From NCBI GenBank assembly GCA_036399175.1, contig DASWNP010000046.1, positions 62,001 to 126,000 on the forward strand: a stretch of 64,000 nt of DNA, in the 5' to 3' direction. Below the pieces are notes generated by a model that did not search any database, was not told the DNA's origin, and saw only the letters and a program-made list of their open reading frames with translations. Made by a program: the position numbers and the translations under genes. The DNA comes from DASWNP01 sp036399175. GTDB lineage: Bacteria; Acidobacteriota; Blastocatellia; Pyrinomonadales; Pyrinomonadaceae. Positions 18,616 through 26,997 of this stretch are shown piece by piece (within the stretch, counting starts at the first letter, position 1; every line of letters begins with the position of its first letter).

Positions 18616-18750
18616 AACAGGGATGGACAGGATGGAGAAGCAAGGATGAACGCGGAACGATGAACGCGGAATGAAAGACAAAATGCTTGCAGTTCATCGT
18701 TCCGCGTTCATCATTTGTCTGTATCCTGTTCATCCTGTCTATCCCTGTTA
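18616..18750. repeat. Intergenic inverted repeat pair, locus 2 (long type)
   Basis: Arms of roughly 25 bases (AAACAGGGATGGACAGGATG and the CATCCTGTCTATCCCTGTT side) carry 9-base-spaced units. An inner 20-base perfect pair is built from GATGAACGCGGAACGATGAA. It fills the gap between tadD and the ATPase gene. A related copy is at 40387-40522. Confidence 0.85.
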
Positions 18751-18760
18751 ATTTTCCTGT

Positions 18761-19759
18761 CTACTGTTTGAGGGCGAGGCTCATGCGGTCGTCGCGCTTG
18801 ACGGTCTGGTCGACGGCGAAGCGCACGGCGTCGGCGTGGGTGTTGCGGCTGGCGCGGACGTAGAGCGAAGAGAGGCGACGCTGCAAGTCGATTGAGCCGG
18901 GTTGAAGTTTTTGCGCCTGCTCGTAGTGCTTGATGGCTTCGTGGTCGCGCCCGGCGCGTTCGAGAAGCGAGCCGACGTTCATGCGGGCGTTGAACTCGCC
19001 GCCGTGACGGGAGAAGCTCTTGAAGGCGTCGTCGTACTTGCCGAGGCGACACTGCGCGAGGCCGAGATTATTGAAGATGCGGGCGTCGGTGGGGGCGAGG
19101 CGGGCGGCGCGCTTGAGTCGGTCAACCGCCGCGCGGTAGTTGCCGCTCAGGTAGAGCGACCAGCCGAGATTGTTGAGCGCCTGCGCGTCCGTCTGGTTGA
19201 GGTCGATGGCGCGCTCGTGCGCTTCGCGTGCGCGCTCGTGCAAGCCTTTGCGATCGTAGGCGACGGCGAGCAGGCTTTGAGCTTCGGCGAGGCGAGGGTC
19301 GAGCGAGGCGGCGCGTGAGAGCGCGGCGATGGCGGCGTTCATCTCGCCCTCTGCGAGACGGGCTCGTCCCTCGTCGAGATAATTGCGCGCGGTCGTCGGC
19401 GTCGCCGTCGGCGTGCGTTCCTCGCCTCCACGCTTCTCTTCGACGCGGAGGACGCCGACGCTCTCGAAACGCTTCACGTCATCTTCCGTCAGGCGCGCAG
19501 GACGGCTGCGGTCGTCGTCGCCGCCGTCGAAGAGCTTACCGACGGCTTTGAAGGGAGCTTTAAGGAAACGTGCGAAGCGGTTGCCCTTCTTCTTCTTTGG
19601 TGCGACGGGGTCGGCTTCGCCCGTCGGCGCTTCGTTGGCCGAGATGATGTTGGCCGCCGTGTCTCCCTCTCGTTCGTCGCCCTCGGCGCTCCAGAGAGCC
19701 GTGACGCCGAAGGTCAAAACAGCAGCGATGGCGATGGCGATAAAAGTGCGATGGCGCAT
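18761..19759 (-). CDS. tadD: TPR lipoprotein-like pilus assembly protein TadD
   Basis: The 332-residue product begins with a hydrophobic export segment (TFIAIAIAAVLTFGVTALWS). A Lys-rich linker leads to tetratricopeptide repeats from about residue 120 to 300, including ALNNLGWSLYLSGNYRAAVD and IFNNLGLAQCRLGKYDDAFK. TadD proteins assist secretin assembly or localisation. There is no lipobox cysteine, so it is a secreted or anchored rather than lipidated version. It lies 13 bases after tadC. AGGAAGGTGAG precedes the ATG. Confidence 0.82.
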   Translation of the reverse strand: MRHRTFIAIAIAAVLTFGVTALWSAEGDEREGDTAANIISANEAPTGEADPVAPKKKKGNRFARFLKAPFKAVGKLFDGGDDDRSRPARLTEDDVKRFESVGVLRVEEKRGGEERTPTATPTTARNYLDEGRARLAEGEMNAAIAALSRAASLDPRLAEAQSLLAVAYDRKGLHERAREAHERAIDLNQTDAQALNNLGWSLYLSGNYRAAVDRLKRAARLAPTDARIFNNLGLAQCRLGKYDDAFKSFSRHGGEFNARMNVGSLLERAGRDHEAIKHYEQAQKLQPGSIDLQRRLSSLYVRASRNTHADAVRFAVDQTVKRDDRMSLALKQ

Positions 19760-19772
19760 AACTCACCTTCCT

Positions 19773-20717
19773 TTACATTTGGTCGAGCGTGTCGATGAGG
19801 TTGAGGGCGGCAGGGCCGAGGATGACGATGAAGAGCGTCGGGAAGAGGAAGAGCGCGAGCGGCATGAGCAGCTTGACGGCGGCCTTCTGCGCGGCCTGTT
19901 CGGCGCGCTGGCGTCGCTTGGTGCGCAAGCTGTCGGAATAGACGCGGACGGCGCGTGCAATCGAAGTGCCGAAGCGGTCGGCCTGGATGAGCATGGCGAC
20001 GAGGCTGCGAAGGTCTTCGACGCCCGTGCGCTCGGCAAGGTTTCTGAGCGCCTCGTCGCGGTCGCGCCCGACGCGTATCTCAAGATTGGTCAGCTCAAAC
20101 TCTTCGGCGATGTCCGGGTGAACGCTCTTCATCTCTTCGCCGACGCGGACGAGCGCGGCGTTCAGACCGAGCCCCGCTTCGATGGAGACCACCATCAGGT
20201 CGAGCGCGTCGGCCAGTCCGTGCCGGACGCGAAGCTGACGTTTGCGAATCATCCGTTTGAGAATGAGTCGCGGCAGGAAGAAGCCCTTGATGAAGGCGAA
20301 GAGCACGGGCAGGAGCATCTGGTCTAACGGGCGCGCGAGCACAACGCCGACCAGAAGCGCCAACGCCGGATAGCCGAAGAGCACGCCGACCTGTATGGCG
20401 CGAAAGATAACGGGCGCATGCGGCGAGCGAAAGCCCGCGTGCATCAACTGCTTTTGCAGCTTCTTCGCTTCAGCAGCCGAAGGCGGCACGAGCCGGCTGA
20501 GCGGCGCGGCCACACGCTCGGCCAGCGTCGCCGCCACGCTCTCGTCGAGCATCGACGGCGCGACGCTCGCAGTCGCCGCCGCAGCAGCGCCGCCCGCCTG
20601 TCCAATCCTCCGCAGACGCTCCGTCGAAGCGCTCGCAGGTCTGAACATCAGCCAGTAGAGAGCCATCACAAAAAGCGTGATGCAGATGAAGGTCGAGAAT
20701 GTGATGATGAAAACCAT
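19773..20717 (-). CDS. tadC: Tad pilus inner-membrane platform protein TadC
   Basis: The 314-residue product is a type II secretion F-domain protein. It has an N-terminal membrane segment, the paired segment around residues 105-130, the cytosolic F domain with ADALDLMVVSIEAGLGLNAA and GTSIARAVRVYSDSLRTKRR, and two closing membrane helices. TadC pairs with TadB as the platform that couples TadA ATP hydrolysis to pilin extraction. It follows tadB with a repeat array in the gap. Confidence 0.9.
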   Translation of the reverse strand: MVFIITFSTFICITLFVMALYWLMFRPASASTERLRRIGQAGGAAAAATASVAPSMLDESVAATLAERVAAPLSRLVPPSAAEAKKLQKQLMHAGFRSPHAPVIFRAIQVGVLFGYPALALLVGVVLARPLDQMLLPVLFAFIKGFFLPRLILKRMIRKRQLRVRHGLADALDLMVVSIEAGLGLNAALVRVGEEMKSVHPDIAEEFELTNLEIRVGRDRDEALRNLAERTGVEDLRSLVAMLIQADRFGTSIARAVRVYSDSLRTKRRQRAEQAAQKAAVKLLMPLALFLFPTLFIVILGPAALNLIDTLDQM

Positions 20718-20730
20718 GGCTGTTTCACAG

Positions 20731-20801
20731 AGCTTTCAGCAATCAGCTTTCAGCAATCAGCCAGACCAAAGCTGAATGCTGAAAGCTGATTGCTGACAGC
20801 T
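20731..20801. repeat. Intergenic inverted heptamer-repeat pair, locus 3 (CAGCAAT/CAGCTTT type)
   Basis: The left arm is made of alternating CAGCAAT and CAGCTTT units (20731-20761), and the right arm (20771-20801) is its approximate reverse complement. It fills the tadB-tadC gap. Confidence 0.85.
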
Positions 20802-20803
20802 AT

Positions 20804-21766
20804 CTAAATTTTTATCCTCAGAATCTTCCTCACAAAGAGCATGCCGGAGACTTGCATACCGAGGGCGACGTAGATGAGGACGTGGCCGCGCGGGTCGTGC
20901 CAGAGGACGCTCATGTAGCTCGGGTTGATGTAAGTGACGGCGAGCGCGACGAACATGGGCAGGCCGCAGAGAATCCACGCGGAGAGACGCGAGGAGGTGG
21001 TTAAGGTCTTCAAGTCTTCCATGATGCGGAAGCGCTCGCGGATAGTGTGAGCGACCTTCTCAAGAATCTCCGCGAGGTTGCCGCCCGTCTCTCTCTGGAT
21101 GAGGATGGCGGTGATGCAGAGGCGCAGGTCTAAGAGCGGCATGCGCCCGGCCAGACTTTCGAGGGCGAGCTTGAGCGAGAGGCCGAGATTCTGTTCCTCG
21201 TAGCACTTGCGAAACTCTGTGGCAATCGGCTCGGGCATCTCGGTTGCAACCATGTGAAGCGATTCGGCGAAAGCGTGACCGGCAGAAAGCGCGCGGCTCA
21301 TCAGCTCAAGCGCGTCGGGCAGGTGTTCGAGGAAAGCGCGCATGCGCTGCCGGCGTTTCATCACCACATGAAGGAACGGAGCGGACGAGGCCGCGAGACC
21401 CGCCGAGACGATGATGAGCCACGAAATCGTCAACATCGAGGCGGCCAACGCCGCGAGCATTCCGGCCATGACGGAGAACATCAGAAGACGCGTCACCGTG
21501 ATGTGCAAATCGGCCTGCTCCAGCATGCGCTTGAGCCGCGTCGCCGCCTGCAAGCGAACCAGCGCCCGGTTAATCGACGGTATCTCGCTCAACAATTCTT
21601 CGCGCGCGAGTCGGACTTCGGCGTCACCTGTCTGCGAGCCGTAGAGCAGAACCTCCGCCAGTCGCTGCTGCAAACGAGCGCGCTTCGCCTCCGTGCCCCG
21701 CGTCGCCACCAGATAAGCGGCGAAGACCAGAAACATGCAGAAGATAAAGACGAGAAAAGGAATCAT
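20804..21766 (-). CDS. tadB: Tad pilus inner-membrane platform protein TadB
   Basis: The 320-residue product is the second F-domain platform protein. It has an N-terminal membrane helix, two central helices (LLMFSVMAGMLAALAASML), the F domain with LPDALELMSRALSAGHAFAE and ILIQRETGGNLAEILEKVA, and terminal helices. It partners TadC and the TadA hexamer. Order tadA-tadB-tadC-tadD is the classical one. Confidence 0.92.
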   Translation of the reverse strand: MIPFLVFIFCMFLVFAAYLVATRGTEAKRARLQQRLAEVLLYGSQTGDAEVRLAREELLSEIPSINRALVRLQAATRLKRMLEQADLHITVTRLLMFSVMAGMLAALAASMLTISWLIIVSAGLAASSAPFLHVVMKRRQRMRAFLEHLPDALELMSRALSAGHAFAESLHMVATEMPEPIATEFRKCYEEQNLGLSLKLALESLAGRMPLLDLRLCITAILIQRETGGNLAEILEKVAHTIRERFRIMEDLKTLTTSSRLSAWILCGLPMFVALAVTYINPSYMSVLWHDPRGHVLIYVALGMQVSGMLFVRKILRIKI

Positions 21767-21773
21767 AGAAGCA

Positions 21774-21879
21774 CCAGTAAGCAGTAAGCAGTAAGCAGTG
21801 AGCAGAAAATCCGTGTTCAGAAGTGACTGGTGAGTCTGAAAGCTTTTAACTGCTTACTGCTCACCGCTCACTGCTCACT
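21774..21879. repeat. Intergenic inverted heptamer-repeat pair, locus 4 (AGCAGTA type)
   Basis: Left arm: four tandem AGCAGTA/AGCAGTG units from 21774. Right arm: the inverted set ending CTGCTCACTC (TACTGCT, CACCGCT, CACTGCT units). The tadA stop codon (21875-21877) is inside the right arm. Confidence 0.87.
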
Positions 21880-23224
21880 CTTCAAAAAAGACTCGCGGCA
21901 GTTGCATGCCGTAGACCTTGAGGCGTTCGGCGAAGCGCGGGCGGACGCCGGTGGGACGGAAGCGACCGATGACGCGCCCGTCTTTGTCGATGCCCTTGCG
22001 CTCGTACTGGAAAATCTCCTGCATCGTGATGGTGTCGCCCTCCATGCCCGTGATTTCGGAGATGGAGGTGACGCGGCGCGAGCCGTCGGAGAGGCGCGCG
22101 GCCTGTAGGACGAGGTTGATGGCAGAGGCCACCTGCTGGCGCATGGCGCGGTCGGAGAGACGCATGCCGGTCATCTGAATCATGGTTTCGAGCCGGGCGA
22201 GAGCGTCGCGCGGCGTGTTGGCGTGGATGGTCGTCAGAGAGCCGTCGTGGCCTGTGTTCATGGCTTGGAGCATGTCGATGGCCTCGCCGCCTCTGACTTC
22301 GCCGATGACGATGCGGTCTGGACGCATACGCAGAGCGTTCTTGACGAGGTCGCGCTGGGTGACTTCGCCGCGCCCTTCGATGTTGGGCGGACGTGTCTCA
22401 AGCCGAACGACGTGCGGCTGCTGAAGCTGTAGCTCGGCGGAGTCTTCAATCGTGACGATGCGCTGGTCTGTCGGGATGTAGGCCGAGAGCGCGTTGAGAA
22501 GCGTCGTCTTGCCCGCGCCCGTGCCGCCGGAGATGAGGATGTTCAAGCGCGCGTGGACGCACATCTCGAACATCTCGGCGATGTCTTTGGTGAGCGCGCC
22601 GATTTCGATGAGCTTCTCCATGCGGAGGGGGTCTGCGCCGAAGCGTCGGATGGAGAGCACGGGGCCGTCGAGGGCGAGCGGGGGGATGATGGCGTTGACG
22701 CGCGAGCCGTCTTGCAGGCGCGCATCGACCATCGGCTGCGCTTCGTCGATTCGTCGCCCGACCATCGAGACGATGCGCTCGATGACGCGCATGAGATGGT
22801 CGTTGTCTTTGAAGGTGACATCTGTGCGTTCGAGCTTGCCGCGACGCTCGATGTAGATGTTGTGCGGCGAGTTGACGAGGATGTCGGAGATGGCCGGGTC
22901 GGAGAGCAGTGGCTCAAGCGGCCCGAGGCCGAAAAGCTCGTGGCGCACCTCTTCGACGAGGCGCTCGCGCTCGCTCGACGAAAGCGGCGCGTTTTCGATG
23001 ACGAGCAGGTCTTCGGCGAGGCGGGAGACTTCGGCGCGAAGCTGTTCGGGCTCAAGCTGGCCGAGCTTGGTCAAGTCCATGCGGTTGATAATCGCCCGGT
23101 GCAGGCGCGACTTCAGCTCTTGAAATGAATGCTGGCCGACCGTCCCGCTCGCAGCGCCCGCTTCGTCGCCGCGCCCGAACGCGACTGCCCCCGTCTCTCG
23201 AATCAATCTTTCTCGTAGCGCCAT
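21875..23224 (-). CDS. tadA: Tad/Flp pilus secretion ATPase TadA (CpaF)
   Basis: The 449-residue product is a type II/IV secretion hexameric ATPase. The N1 domain spans about 40-200 (GPLEPLLSDPAISDILVN). The catalytic domain has Walker A GGTGAGKT at 233-240, an Asp box (ITIEDSAELQ-like: VTIEDSAEL), Walker B around RMRPDRIVIGEVRG and a His box TGHDGSLTTIHAN. It powers both Flp pilus extension and retraction in Tad systems. The C-terminus (VFFEE) is set by a stop inside a repeat array, suggesting the array has invaded the 3' end. Confidence 0.96.
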   Translation of the reverse strand: MALRERLIRETGAVAFGRGDEAGAASGTVGQHSFQELKSRLHRAIINRMDLTKLGQLEPEQLRAEVSRLAEDLLVIENAPLSSSERERLVEEVRHELFGLGPLEPLLSDPAISDILVNSPHNIYIERRGKLERTDVTFKDNDHLMRVIERIVSMVGRRIDEAQPMVDARLQDGSRVNAIIPPLALDGPVLSIRRFGADPLRMEKLIEIGALTKDIAEMFEMCVHARLNILISGGTGAGKTTLLNALSAYIPTDQRIVTIEDSAELQLQQPHVVRLETRPPNIEGRGEVTQRDLVKNALRMRPDRIVIGEVRGGEAIDMLQAMNTGHDGSLTTIHANTPRDALARLETMIQMTGMRLSDRAMRQQVASAINLVLQAARLSDGSRRVTSISEITGMEGDTITMQEIFQYERKGIDKDGRVIGRFRPTGVRPRFAERLKVYGMQLPRVFFEE

Positions 23225-23233
23225 GATGAATAA

Positions 23234-23436
23234 GCGTTCAGCAGTCAGCGTTCAGCAGTCAGCAAAGCTCTGGCGTTCGTCGTGCGCTTCGCTCGTCTCT
23301 TTTGCTGTTCGTCTAACTGCTGATTCGTGCCTCCTGAGTTGGTTTGTTAATCCGAGTTCTTGAAACCTTCTGTTGAATACCTGCGAAGCGATGTCTAGAC
23401 GCTTCCGGCTGAAAGCTGACTGCTGACTGCTGACGG
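23234..23436. repeat. Intergenic inverted heptamer-repeat pair, locus 5 (CAGCAGT type)
   Basis: Left arm 23234-23263 (units CAGCAGT, CAGCGTT) and right arm 23407-23436 (CTGACTG, CTGACTG, CTGACGG) are inverted copies separated by about 140 unique bases. The right arm lies within the tadZ reading frame and encodes most of its last 15 residues. Confidence 0.82.
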
Positions 23437-24645
23437 CTTTCTGTTCGTCCGCCGAAAGAGGGAGCCGAAGAGCTTGCGCGGCGTGGCGGCGTCGTGGGTT
23501 TCGGCATTCGCGGCGGCTTCCGTTTTGAGGCCGCAGAGGTTGGCGGCGATGAGCTTGATTTCGGTGGCGAGGCGCGAGGTGGGCTCGGATTCGACGAGTG
23601 GCTGGCCGAGGTTGATGGAGCTGACGGCGGTGCGATAGTCGCTCTGGACGAAACCCATGACGCGCTCGCCGAGGAAACGCTCGACTTCGCGGAGGTCGAG
23701 GTCAATCTGTTTGCTGAAGCGATTGACGACGATGTGTATCTTGTGTCGCGGGTAGCCGAGGCGGTCGAAGATTGCGAGCGCACGCTGGGCGCAGCGAATC
23801 GCGGGGATGTCGAGCGTGAGGACGAGCAGGATTTCGTCCACCTGGTCGAGCGCGGCGAGCGTGACGGCGTCGAAGGTGTGCTGCGGGTCGAGGACGACGT
23901 AGTCGTAACGCTCGCGCAGGATTTCGATAACTTCAAAGATATGCTCGGGCTCGATGTCGTCTGCCGAATCGGCTTCGCGCGGTGCTGCAAGTAAGGAGAG
24001 CGTGGCGGAGTGCGGCGCGAGATAGGTTTTCAGCAGCGCGTCGTCAACTCGCGCGCGGTTCTCGACGAGGTCGGCGATGGAATACTTCGGCTCGACGCCG
24101 AGAAAGAGCGCCATGTCGCCCGATTGCAAATTCAAATCGACGAGCACGGTGGGCGCGGGCGCGAGCGCGGCGGCGAGGTTGGCGGCGATGAAGGAAGTGC
24201 CGCAGCCGCCCTTGCTGGAAAAGACTGCGATGGTGCGCCCCTTCTTCTTCGGCGATTCGACCTGCGCGGCGGCGAACTCAGCCGTGCGCTCAAGCACGGT
24301 CTGAAACTCTTCGGCGATGAGCGGCAGGCGAAGGAACTCGCGCGCTCCGGCGCGAAGCGAGCGCAGGATAAGGTCGGGCGAAGCGTCGCGCGAGGCGCAG
24401 ATAATGGCCGTCTGCGGGCATTCGGTGCTGATGCGCTCGACGAAGCGGATGCCCGCTTCGGGCTCGCTCCCGAGCGTGATGACGGCGGCGGAGGGGCGCA
24501 GGCGTTGGATTTCGGGAAAGAGCTGTTCGGCATCGTCGCCGCCCGCCAGAAGGCGCGTGTGGTCGCTTAAGGCGAGCGCCGAGCGCAGCTCCTTGAGCGT
24601 GTCGAGGCCGGTGCTGAGGATGACGAAAGTCAGTGTGTTCGACAT
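23395..24645 (-). CDS. tadZ: Tad pilus localisation ATPase TadZ (CpaE)
   Basis: The 416-residue product has an N-terminal receiver-like domain (TFVILSTGLDTLKELRSALA; no clear phospho-Asp pocket) and a C-terminal ParA/MinD-type ATPase with the deviant Walker A FSSKGGCGTS at about 150. Later motifs are VLVDLNLQSGDMALFLG and VVLDPQHTFDAVTLAALD. TadZ/CpaE places the pilus machine, often at a pole. The ATG at 24645 is preferred over a TTG at 24678. The last residues (SAVSSQLSAGSV) come from a repeat arm. Confidence 0.9.
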   Translation of the reverse strand: MSNTLTFVILSTGLDTLKELRSALALSDHTRLLAGGDDAEQLFPEIQRLRPSAAVITLGSEPEAGIRFVERISTECPQTAIICASRDASPDLILRSLRAGAREFLRLPLIAEEFQTVLERTAEFAAAQVESPKKKGRTIAVFSSKGGCGTSFIAANLAAALAPAPTVLVDLNLQSGDMALFLGVEPKYSIADLVENRARVDDALLKTYLAPHSATLSLLAAPREADSADDIEPEHIFEVIEILRERYDYVVLDPQHTFDAVTLAALDQVDEILLVLTLDIPAIRCAQRALAIFDRLGYPRHKIHIVVNRFSKQIDLDLREVERFLGERVMGFVQSDYRTAVSSINLGQPLVESEPTSRLATEIKLIAANLCGLKTEAAANAETHDAATPRKLFGSLFRRTNRKPSAVSSQLSAGSV

Positions 24646-24729
24646 GTCTTTGTGTCCCGTCGTGGTTTCGCGTCGCAATCGGAGCGTAAAAGGCGGCGGC
24701 GGTCTCGGTTGTAGCCTGCGCTCAAGGGC

Positions 24730-25251
24730 TCAAATGTCTTTCGGTTTGTAGCCGATGCTCTCGGCGGTCAAAGTCGTGTGATACGTGGGCATGCTCACGG
24801 CTGCGCCGAGCACGGGGAGGACGAAGTTGAAATCGTAGTTCACGATGCGGACGCTGACCGTGCCGTCGCCGAGCGCGAAGTTCGAGTAGACGACCTCGAT
24901 ATTCTCGGGCTTGAGGCCGTTGACCAGAGGCGTCGTGCCGCCCTGCGGCTTGCCGTAGACGGCGACGTTGCGGATGGCGGCGACGCTCGGGCCGACGTTC
25001 CTGCCCGTGATGCCTGTGGCGCTCGTGGCCGTTCCGGCCGACTGTGTGACGGCGTAGCGGGCGGCGCGGCGCGCGGCGTCGGCGAGCGCGTTGTGCGTCC
25101 AGAGAAGGCGTCCGAACTCAAGCACGGCGAAGACGGCGAGCAGAAAGACGAGCGCGCCGATGGCGAACTCGACGAGCGCCGCGCCGCGTTCGGCGCTTCG
25201 TCGCTTCGCGTTTCGTCTTCCGGCTTTTCGTCCGTGAGTCGTGTCTCGCAT
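24730..25251 (-). CDS. TadE/TadF-like pseudopilin
   Basis: The 173-residue protein has a basic N-terminus followed by ERGAALVEFAIGALVFLLAV, the prepilin-like cleavage region and hydrophobic helix of TadE-family minor pseudopilins (Glu at +5 after Gly). The rest is a beta-rich extracytoplasmic domain. Minor pseudopilins are processed by TadV and needed for Flp assembly. It lies 13 bases after the other tadE-like gene. Confidence 0.87.
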   Translation of the reverse strand: MRDTTHGRKAGRRNAKRRSAERGAALVEFAIGALVFLLAVFAVLEFGRLLWTHNALADAARRAARYAVTQSAGTATSATGITGRNVGPSVAAIRNVAVYGKPQGGTTPLVNGLKPENIEVVYSNFALGDGTVSVRIVNYDFNFVLPVLGAAVSMPTYHTTLTAESIGYKPKDI

Positions 25252-25263
25252 CGCTCGCGTCTC

Positions 25264-25788
25264 CTAGATACTCGGCTGCGTCAGAAGGTAGCGCATCGTC
25301 GTGCTCGGCTTGACCGGAACGCTCATCCAGGACTTATCGCCCGCCGCGTCGCCGAGCTTGAAGAGCGGCGTGTACTTGTAGTTGACGATTTCGACCTTGA
25401 CCGTCGCGGGCACACCGCCGACGCCGCCGTCGCGCGTAATCCTGACGTTGCCGGTCGTCAGCCCCTTGAGAAGCGGCTGCCTGACGCCGTCGGAAGGATT
25501 CGGGTCGCCGTAGACGACCATGCGCTGCGCGTCGTCGTCTTTGTCGAGGCTGACGCGGTTCTTATCGACGGGCGTCGAGGCGAGGAAGCGCGCGGCAGAG
25601 CGGGTCGCTTTGGCGAGCGTGACGTAGCTGTGCATGTAGCGCCCGAACTCGGCAGTAGCGGCGAACAGCATGAGCAGGACGGGAAGCGAGATGGCAAGCT
25701 CGACGAGCTGCGTGCCACGCTCGTCGCGCGCGAAGCGTGCGGAGCGAAGCCGGCGCGGTGATGTTTTTTCGTAGCGTAGCTTCAACAT
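25264..25788 (-). CDS. tadE: TadE-like pseudopilin
   Basis: The 174-residue product has the TadE signature: DERGTQLVELAISLPVLLML (cleavage Gly, Glu at +5) near residues 23-42, then an extracytoplasmic domain. The ATG at 25788 has the site AGGTGAGG, which itself overlaps the tadG stop; a GTG at 25803 overlapping that stop by 4 bases is the alternative. Either way translation is coupled to tadG. Confidence 0.87.
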   Translation of the reverse strand: MLKLRYEKTSPRRLRSARFARDERGTQLVELAISLPVLLMLFAATAEFGRYMHSYVTLAKATRSAARFLASTPVDKNRVSLDKDDDAQRMVVYGDPNPSDGVRQPLLKGLTTGNVRITRDGGVGGVPATVKVEIVNYKYTPLFKLGDAAGDKSWMSVPVKPSTTMRYLLTQPSI

Positions 25789-25799
25789 CTCTTGAGTCC

Positions 25800-26936
25800 T
25801 CACCTGTAGAGCACGGGTTTGACGATGGTGCTCTCGGGCACAGCGCCGTTCGGGTTGTAGCCGCCGCGACCGCCGACCACCGCGTCTTCGATGTATTCGG
25901 CCACGATGTCGCCGCCGTTGCCGTTGCCGACTTTGGTCTGGAGAAAGAAAGCTCCGAAGCGGTCGAACTTGACCGTGCCGCGACCGTTGTCGTATTCGCC
26001 CTTTTTGACAATCGGGATGTAGACGACGCGGCGGCCATCGACGCCCGTGTGCCCTGCGCGCGGCGGCTGCACGGAGAGCTTCTTGGTGTAGGCGTCGTGG
26101 TCGATGCCCTCTTTGATGTTGGTGTCGGGCGGATGGTCGGTCGGGTTCACGCTGCCGCCCTGGTAATCGTCGAAGCGCGTGTTGATGCCGGCTCGGACGG
26201 GGCCGGAATTGACGCCGGGCTTGGTGTCAATCTGGTAGACCGCGCCGGGCTCGGCGCAGATGTTGACGCCGCTCGCCAGTCCTTCGCGCACGTCGCTGCC
26301 GCCGCGACCGGCGACGGCCAGAACCTGATAGTTGCCCGGCTCGACGTGACCGCTCGGCGCGGCGCGAATCGTGTAAGTCCGTCCGGGTATCATCGCCACG
26401 TCGTAATCGATGACCGAGAGCGGAATCCAATCGCAGATGACGTTCAAGGGGACGGACATTCCGGCTGTGGCTTCCGCCGAAAGATTGCGCGAGCCGCCGA
26501 TGAGAATGGATGCGAAGAAGATGCTGGCGGGCGATTGCGGAGTCTTGACGCGGACGAAGCGAATGTTGGCGGCCTGCGTGCGCGCCGTCGCTTCGTTCAT
26601 GTAATTGCCGTCGAGGTTGACTGCAAACTCCACCTTCCCCGCGGCCATCTTCACGCCCGACTTGTTGAAGCCGTAGTTGTTCATCACTTGCTCGGCGCGG
26701 GCTTTGGCGGCGGTGATGCCTGTGTCAGTGCCGTTGAGGGCAGAGACGGCGGCGAGCGCCGAAGCGTCCGCCGCGTTCTGCAATTCGGTCTTGACGAGAT
26801 AGAGGTGGCTGATGTCAACGCAGAGCCCGGTGGCGAGGAGAAAGGCGAGCATGCCGAGCGTGGAAACGGCGAGGACTGAGCCGCGCTCACTCGCTCTCTC
26901 AACTGTTCGTCGTCGTCCTATTACCTGACGCTTCAT
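25800..26936 (-). CDS. tadG: TadG-like pilus assembly protein (Tad domain)
   Basis: The 378-residue product starts with an Arg-rich N-terminus, then a hydrophobic helix (STLGMLAFLLATGLCVDISH) followed by LVKTELQNAADASALAAVSAL, the hallmark of the Tad_Flp domain of TadG proteins. The remaining 300 residues are extracytoplasmic and beta-rich. TadG is a pseudopilin-like component of unclear mechanism. It lies 61 bases after the secretin gene. Confidence 0.87.
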   Translation of the reverse strand: MKRQVIGRRRTVERASERGSVLAVSTLGMLAFLLATGLCVDISHLYLVKTELQNAADASALAAVSALNGTDTGITAAKARAEQVMNNYGFNKSGVKMAAGKVEFAVNLDGNYMNEATARTQAANIRFVRVKTPQSPASIFFASILIGGSRNLSAEATAGMSVPLNVICDWIPLSVIDYDVAMIPGRTYTIRAAPSGHVEPGNYQVLAVAGRGGSDVREGLASGVNICAEPGAVYQIDTKPGVNSGPVRAGINTRFDDYQGGSVNPTDHPPDTNIKEGIDHDAYTKKLSVQPPRAGHTGVDGRRVVYIPIVKKGEYDNGRGTVKFDRFGAFFLQTKVGNGNGGDIVAEYIEDAVVGGRGGYNPNGAVPESTIVKPVLYR

Positions 26937-26997
26937 CGCGGGCTTTCTCCTTTCCTCTCGATTAGTCTTTACGTTTCCCGACGTAGCAGACCTCGAT

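Noticed and set aside
20731..21879. Possible CRISPR arrays in the tandem repeats of the Tad locus
   Set aside because: Units are only 7 bases and directly adjacent with no unique spacers; the two arms are inverted. No cas genes are present.
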